This document shows, piece by piece, positions 60,025 to 64,000 of a stretch of DNA of 64,000 nucleotides. Origin of the DNA: Frigoriglobus tundricola. Lineage in GTDB: Bacteria; Planctomycetota; Planctomycetia; Gemmatales; Gemmataceae. A model generated the notes under the pieces. It was not told where the DNA came from, did not search any database, and was given only the letters and a program-made list of their open reading frames with translations. The DNA is taken from the NCBI RefSeq assembly GCF_013128195.2, contig NZ_CP053452.2, positions 1,426,001 through 1,490,000 on the forward strand, read 5' to 3'. A program made the translations under genes and the position numbers. Numbering within the stretch: the stretch's first letter is position 1; each line of letters starts with the position of its first letter.

Positions 60025-61452
60025 ATGAAATCTCACCGCGCGAGCGACGGCGAACGATCGCTGGCCGTGTTCATCGACTTCGAGAACATGGGGCTCGGGT
60101 TCAACAACCGCCGCGACCGGTTCGAGATCGGCAAGGTCCTCGAGCGGCTCGTCGAGAAGGGCAAGATCGTCTGCAAGAAGGCCTACGCCGACTGGAGCCG
60201 GTTCGGCATGTACACCGGCGGGCTCCACGAGGCCGCCATCGAGCTGATCGAGATCCCGCGCCGCGGGATGACCGGCAAGAACTCGGCCGACATCCGCCTC
60301 GTGGTGGACGCGGTGGACCTGGCCTACTCGAAGGACCACATCGACACGTTCGTCATCGTGTCCGGGGACAGCGACTTCTCGCCGCTCGTCTCCAAACTCA
60401 AGGAACTCGGTAAGCACGTCATCGGGCTGGGCCTGTCCGACGCGACCTCCGACCTGCTCCGGGACAACTGCGACGAGTTCATCTACTACGAGGACCTGGA
60501 CCGCGCCCCGATCATCCCGGTGTCGGTGAACGACTCGATCCCGGAGAAGAAGCGGAAGGTGTTCGCGCTGCTCCTCGACTCGCTCCTGGCCCTGCGGCGC
60601 GAGAACAAGGAGGTGATCTACTCGTCCATGCTCAAGGACACCATCAAGCGGAAGAAGCCGTCCTTCAACGAGGGGTACTACGGCTACCGCACGTTCAGCG
60701 AGCTGCTCGAGGACGCCCAGCGCGAGGGGCTGCTCGAACTCGAAAAGCACCGGACCAGCGGCATGTACGTGGTCACGCGGTTCGGCCTGGAACTGAAATC
60801 CGGCCCGGTGGCCGCGCCGGCCGCCCGGATCGTTCAGCTCCCGGTCCGCAACGGCGGCGAACCGAAGAAGGTCGCGGAGCTCCCGCCGCGGAGCAGCACC
60901 GAGCCGAAGAAGGTTGTCGAACTGCCGCCGCGCCCCGCCGAGCCGAAACGGGTGGTCGAAGTGCCGAAGCCGGTCACGCTCGCGGAGAAGCGGCTGGTCG
61001 CGCCGCCGGTTCCACCCAAACCGGCGCTCCTCCCCAAGCCGATCCCCCCGGCCGACGACCGCGAGGACGAGCGCCCGCTGGGTCGCGCGCTCGCGGACGA
61101 GTTCGACCCGCTCGACGACGATCCGCTCGACGAGGTTCCGAGCTACGCGCCCCGGAAAGTCGAAACCAAGCCCGCCGCCAAACCGGCGAAGGAGCCCGCC
61201 GCCAAACCGGCGAAGGAGCCCGCAAAGGAACCGGCCAAGGCGAAGGCCCCGGCCAAGTCCGCCGCAAAGCCCGCGACCCGGACCGCGCGCCCGGCGAAGG
61301 AGGCCCCGCCCGCAAAGGCGCCCGCAGCGAAGCCGGCCGTGGAAAAACCGCCCGCCGCAAAACCGCCCGTGGAAAAACCGCCCGTCCGCAAGTCGGAAGC
61401 GAAACCACTGCCCCCAGCCAACGACGACGACGAGTTCGGCGCCGGGCTGTGA
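60025..61452 (+). CDS. NYN/LabA-type RNase-like protein with OST-HTH domain and long charged tail
   Basis: A 475-residue protein. The NYN domain is at about 14-155: SLAVFIDFENMGLGFNNRRD (first Asp), KNSADIRLVVDAVDLAYSK, TFVIVSGDSDFSPLVSKLKE (Asp pair) and HVIGLGLSDATSDLL. A winged OST-HTH-like domain (VFALLLDSLLALRRENKEVI onward) follows to about 255. The last 215 residues are Pro/Lys/Ala-rich and probably disordered, with many PAKEPAKE-like repeats. NYN proteins are usually RNases. The target RNA is unknown. Confidence 0.9.
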   Translation: MKSHRASDGERSLAVFIDFENMGLGFNNRRDRFEIGKVLERLVEKGKIVCKKAYADWSRFGMYTGGLHEAAIELIEIPRRGMTGKNSADIRLVVDAVDLAYSKDHIDTFVIVSGDSDFSPLVSKLKELGKHVIGLGLSDATSDLLRDNCDEFIYYEDLDRAPIIPVSVNDSIPEKKRKVFALLLDSLLALRRENKEVIYSSMLKDTIKRKKPSFNEGYYGYRTFSELLEDAQREGLLELEKHRTSGMYVVTRFGLELKSGPVAAPAARIVQLPVRNGGEPKKVAELPPRSSTEPKKVVELPPRPAEPKRVVEVPKPVTLAEKRLVAPPVPPKPALLPKPIPPADDREDERPLGRALADEFDPLDDDPLDEVPSYAPRKVETKPAAKPAKEPAAKPAKEPAKEPAKAKAPAKSAAKPATRTARPAKEAPPAKAPAAKPAVEKPPAAKPPVEKPPVRKSEAKPLPPANDDDEFGAGL

Positions 61453-61476
61453 CGTGAACAGCTCAACGCGCGACCA

Positions 61477-61517
61477 GTGCCCGGCGGTGCTCCGAATCGG
61501 GGAGCGCCGCCGGGCAC
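61477..61517 (+). terminator. Hairpin after the NYN gene
   Basis: GTGCCCGGCGGTGCTCC and GGAGCGCCGCCGGGCAC pair almost fully around a 7-base loop, followed by ATTGTTGTTGG. A likely intrinsic terminator. The remainder of the gap to 61776 shows no gene. Confidence 0.7.
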
Positions 61518-61776
61518 ATTGTTGTTGGTCGCGGTCGGGCGTGGCTTTGCACGCGAGGCCCGACGGCGCTGAGCACGACGGTTCTCGCGTGCGCCGATCC
61601 GCCAAGCGGAGGGCCGTCGGGCCTCCTCGCAAAGCCCCCGCGACCGCGCCGCTCGCCAAGTTGTGATTTCGCAACTCGCACCGGCAGATTCGTGCCACCC
61701 GTCTCGCGCCAAATACCCATTCCGACTCCGCCCGGGTATACTCACGCCGAACGACCCCGCCGGAGACCCCCTCATC

Positions 61777-64000
61777 ATGCAGCCGAATCGCTTCTCCCTA
61801 CCACTTGCGCTGGCAGCGGTGCTGGTCGCGCTCGCCCCGAGCGCGGCGCCCGCGCAACCGCCCGCGAAAAAGAAGGCCATTGAGCCGCCCGCCACCGACC
61901 CTGCCACGATGAAAGTCGCGAAGGGCTTCCGGGTGGAGTTGCTCTTCTCCGTCCCGAAGGACGAGATGGGGTCGTGGGTGTGCATGTGCGTCGACCCCAA
62001 GGGCCGGCTGATCGTGTCCGACCAGTACGGCGCGCTGTACCGCGTCCAGCCGGGACAGACGCCGGGCGAAACGCGCGTGAAGAAGATCATCGCCCAGGTC
62101 GGCAGCGCGCAGGGACTGGTATGGGCGTTCGACGCGCTGTACGCGGTCGTGAACGCGCCGGGCAAGAGCGGGCTGTACCGCGTCACCTCGTCCAAGAACA
62201 ACGACGAACTCGACACCGTGGAAACGCTGCGCCTGTTCCAGGACGGCGGGGGCGAACACGGCCCGCACGCCGTACTGCGGCACCCGGACGGCAAGCGCCT
62301 CACGGTCGTCTGTGGGAACCAGACCAAGCTCGTGAAGTACGACACGACCCGCGTCCCGCCGGTGTGGGGCGAGGACCACCTGCTGCCGCGCCTGCCCGAC
62401 GGCAACGGCTTCATGAAGGGCGTGCTGGGGCCGGGCGGGGCGATCTACAACGTCTCGCCCGACGGCAGGACGTGGGAACTGTTCAGCGTCGGGTTCCGCA
62501 ACGAGTACGACGCCACCTACCACAAGAACGGCGACCTGTTCACCTACGACGCGGACATGGAGTGGGACTTCAACACGCCGTGGTACCGGCCGACGCGGGT
62601 GTGCCTGGTGCCGAGCGGCAGCGAGTTCGGGTGGCGCAACGGCGCGGGCAAGTACCCCGCGTACTACCCCGACACGCTCCCGCCGGTCCACAACGTCGGC
62701 CCCGGTTCGCCGACCGGCGTGTGCTTCGGGTACGGCGCGAAGTTCCCGCAAAAGTATCAAGACGCGTTCTTCATGTGCGACTGGAGCTACGGCAAGCTCT
62801 ACGCGGCCCACCTGCGGCCCAGTGGGAGCGCGTACACGGCGGAACTGGAGGAGTTCGTCACCGGCACGCCGCTCCCGCTCACGGACGTGGTCATCAACCC
62901 TGTTGACGGCGCGCTCTATTTCACCATCGGCGGCCGTAAAACCAAGAGCGGCCTCTACCGGGTGACGTACACGGGAACGGACAGCACCGAGCCGGCGGGG
63001 CCGATCAACTGGGCGGAGTTCGACAATCTTACTCTGAAGCAGCAATTAACCCTGTACGGCGAGAAGCTCACTCTCCGGCTCCTCAAAGAGCGGAAGGCGG
63101 AAGCCAACAGGCAACAGCGCCTCCATATCGAAAAATATCACCGCCGGCTCCCGGAAGAGGTGACGGAGATCATGCCCTCGATTTGGGACGGCCTCGGCAG
63201 CGCCGACCGGTACATCCAGTTCGCCGCCCGCGCCGCGCTCGAACAGCAAGACCCGAAAGTGTGGGCTAAAAAAGCGCTCGCCGAGAAGGAGCCGCAGAAA
63301 GCGATCCTTTCGCTACTCGCGCTAATTCGTGTGTCCGCACCGTGCCCGGAACACACGACCGACAAGAAGGTTCACGGCGCCCCGGCGCTGCGCGGGCAGA
63401 TCCTGACGGCTCTCAGCAAAATCGATTTCGCCCCGCTCACCGAGCAGCAGAAGTTAGATCTGATTCGTGTGTACCATGTACTCTTCAACCGCTTCGGGCC
63501 TCCGACCAGCGCCGAGCGGACCGCGTGGCTCAAGACGTTCTCTCCGGTCTTCCCCTCCGGCCTGCGCTACATTGACGGCGAACTGCTCCAGGTGTTCGTC
63601 TACCTTCAAGACGACACGGCCGCTTCGAAGGGCGTGAAGTTACTGAAGGACGCGCCGACGCAGGAGGAGCAACTGGAATACGCCCGGGCGCTGCGGGTGC
63701 TCCGGAGCGGGTGGACCCCGGACCTGCGGAAAGAATACTTCACCTGGTTCCTGAAGGCCGCAAACTACAAGGGCGGGAGCAGTTTCGGGAACTTCCTGAA
63801 GCTGATCAAAACGGACGCTATTGCGACCCTTACTCCGGCCGAAGCCGCGGCCCTCAAAGCCGTCATCAGTGCCGACCCGGCGACCGCGAAGTTGCCCGCC
63901 GAGCCGCCCCGCCCGTTCGTGAAGGCGTACAAATTGGCCGATCTGACGGAGGCGCTTGATACCGGGCTGAAGTCGGGCCGCGACTTCGACCGCGGCCGCA
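61777..64000 (+). CDS. PVC-type membrane-bound dehydrogenase/propeller protein (partial, runs off the window)
   Basis: At least 741 residues, open at 64000. Signal peptide MQPNRFSLPLALAAVLVALA, then KVAKGFRVELLFSVPKDEMG and VDPKGRLIVSDQYGALYRV, the start of a six-bladed propeller of the planctomycete membrane-bound dehydrogenase family. Later blocks are GFRNEYDATYHKNGDLFTYD and MEWDFNTPWYRPTRV, then GSPTGVCFGYGAKFPQKYQD. Helical, HEAT-like sequence follows from about residue 420. In the family a C-terminal cytochrome c domain is usual and would lie beyond the window. It is thought to act in sugar or polymer oxidation outside the cytoplasm. Confidence 0.88.
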   Translation, partial: MQPNRFSLPLALAAVLVALAPSAAPAQPPAKKKAIEPPATDPATMKVAKGFRVELLFSVPKDEMGSWVCMCVDPKGRLIVSDQYGALYRVQPGQTPGETRVKKIIAQVGSAQGLVWAFDALYAVVNAPGKSGLYRVTSSKNNDELDTVETLRLFQDGGGEHGPHAVLRHPDGKRLTVVCGNQTKLVKYDTTRVPPVWGEDHLLPRLPDGNGFMKGVLGPGGAIYNVSPDGRTWELFSVGFRNEYDATYHKNGDLFTYDADMEWDFNTPWYRPTRVCLVPSGSEFGWRNGAGKYPAYYPDTLPPVHNVGPGSPTGVCFGYGAKFPQKYQDAFFMCDWSYGKLYAAHLRPSGSAYTAELEEFVTGTPLPLTDVVINPVDGALYFTIGGRKTKSGLYRVTYTGTDSTEPAGPINWAEFDNLTLKQQLTLYGEKLTLRLLKERKAEANRQQRLHIEKYHRRLPEEVTEIMPSIWDGLGSADRYIQFAARAALEQQDPKVWAKKALAEKEPQKAILSLLALIRVSAPCPEHTTDKKVHGAPALRGQILTALSKIDFAPLTEQQKLDLIRVYHVLFNRFGPPTSAERTAWLKTFSPVFPSGLRYIDGELLQVFVYLQDDTAASKGVKLLKDAPTQEEQLEYARALRVLRSGWTPDLRKEYFTWFLKAANYKGGSSFGNFLKLIKTDAIATLTPAEAAALKAVISADPATAKLPAEPPRPFVKAYKLADLTEALDTGLKSGRDFDRGR

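Overview
The window looks like chromosomal DNA of a Gemmata-type planctomycete (Gemmataceae). The reasons are the very high G+C, ECF sigma factors paired with membrane Ser/Thr kinases, WD40 repeats fused to a kinase, a DUF1559 prepilin-like protein, a DUF1592/DUF1552 pair, a PVC-type dehydrogenase with a propeller fold, and several lineage-restricted small families. No rRNA or tRNA gene and no CRISPR array was found.

Layout. (1) 1-2.7 kb: the tail of an ECF sigma factor and a Ser/Thr kinase with six near-identical WD40 repeats. (2) 2.7-7.35 kb: two IS66-family elements side by side, the first intact and the second with a frameshifted transposase. (3) 7.45-27.29 kb: about two dozen mostly small, unrelated genes, nearly all separated by one copy of an imperfect palindrome of 57-126 bp (28 copies, some degenerate or half). 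The palindrome sits at the 3' end of each gene, turns round when the gene turns round, has terminal boxes GCCGAAC/GTTCGGC, and its gene-proximal inner arm is one base longer than the distal arm. This is the architecture of integron attC sites, so I read the region as an integron-type gene-cassette array without an integrase in the window (CALIN-like). Minus-strand cassettes run from about 25 kb down to 7.5 kb and plus-strand cassettes from 25.7 to 27.3 kb; the two blocks diverge from a decayed segment at 25.0-25.7 kb. Cargo includes a protein-tyrosine-phosphatase-like protein, a methyltransferase, an SseB-like protein, a pentapeptide-repeat protein, a TPR protein, a DUF1330-like protein, BamE-like lipid-anchored or membrane proteins, zinc ribbons, a DUF2695 protein and a SASA esterase. 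Several cassettes are frameshifted.

(4) 27.3-64 kb: ordinary planctomycete chromosome. It holds DUF1559; the DUF1592 cytochrome-like protein and DUF1552 pair, interrupted by a broken GxxExxY module; a DcuC-like carrier; a TIGR04222-type membrane protein; an ECF sigma factor overlapping a receptor-like Ser/Thr kinase; a histidine kinase/response regulator operon whose regulator has a Cro/C1-type output domain; a HEAT protein; a third IS66 transposase; an ATP-grasp protein; a tagatose-bisphosphate-aldolase-like protein; a thioredoxin-fold protein; a XerC/D-type recombinase; an MFS carrier; an MBL-fold hydrolase; a sugar-nucleotide/glycogen group (UDP-sugar pyrophosphorylase, mannose-1-phosphate guanylyltransferase, RuvX, glucan phosphorylase); a YciI-like protein; a tiny lipoprotein; an SDR; a NYN-domain protein; and the start of a PVC-type dehydrogenase.

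Short palindromic elements are scattered through the whole window. Two long related palindromes fit almost exactly between convergent genes, and one G/C-rich inverted repeat has entered the start of ruvX in frame. All functional names are from reading motifs by eye; no database search was run.
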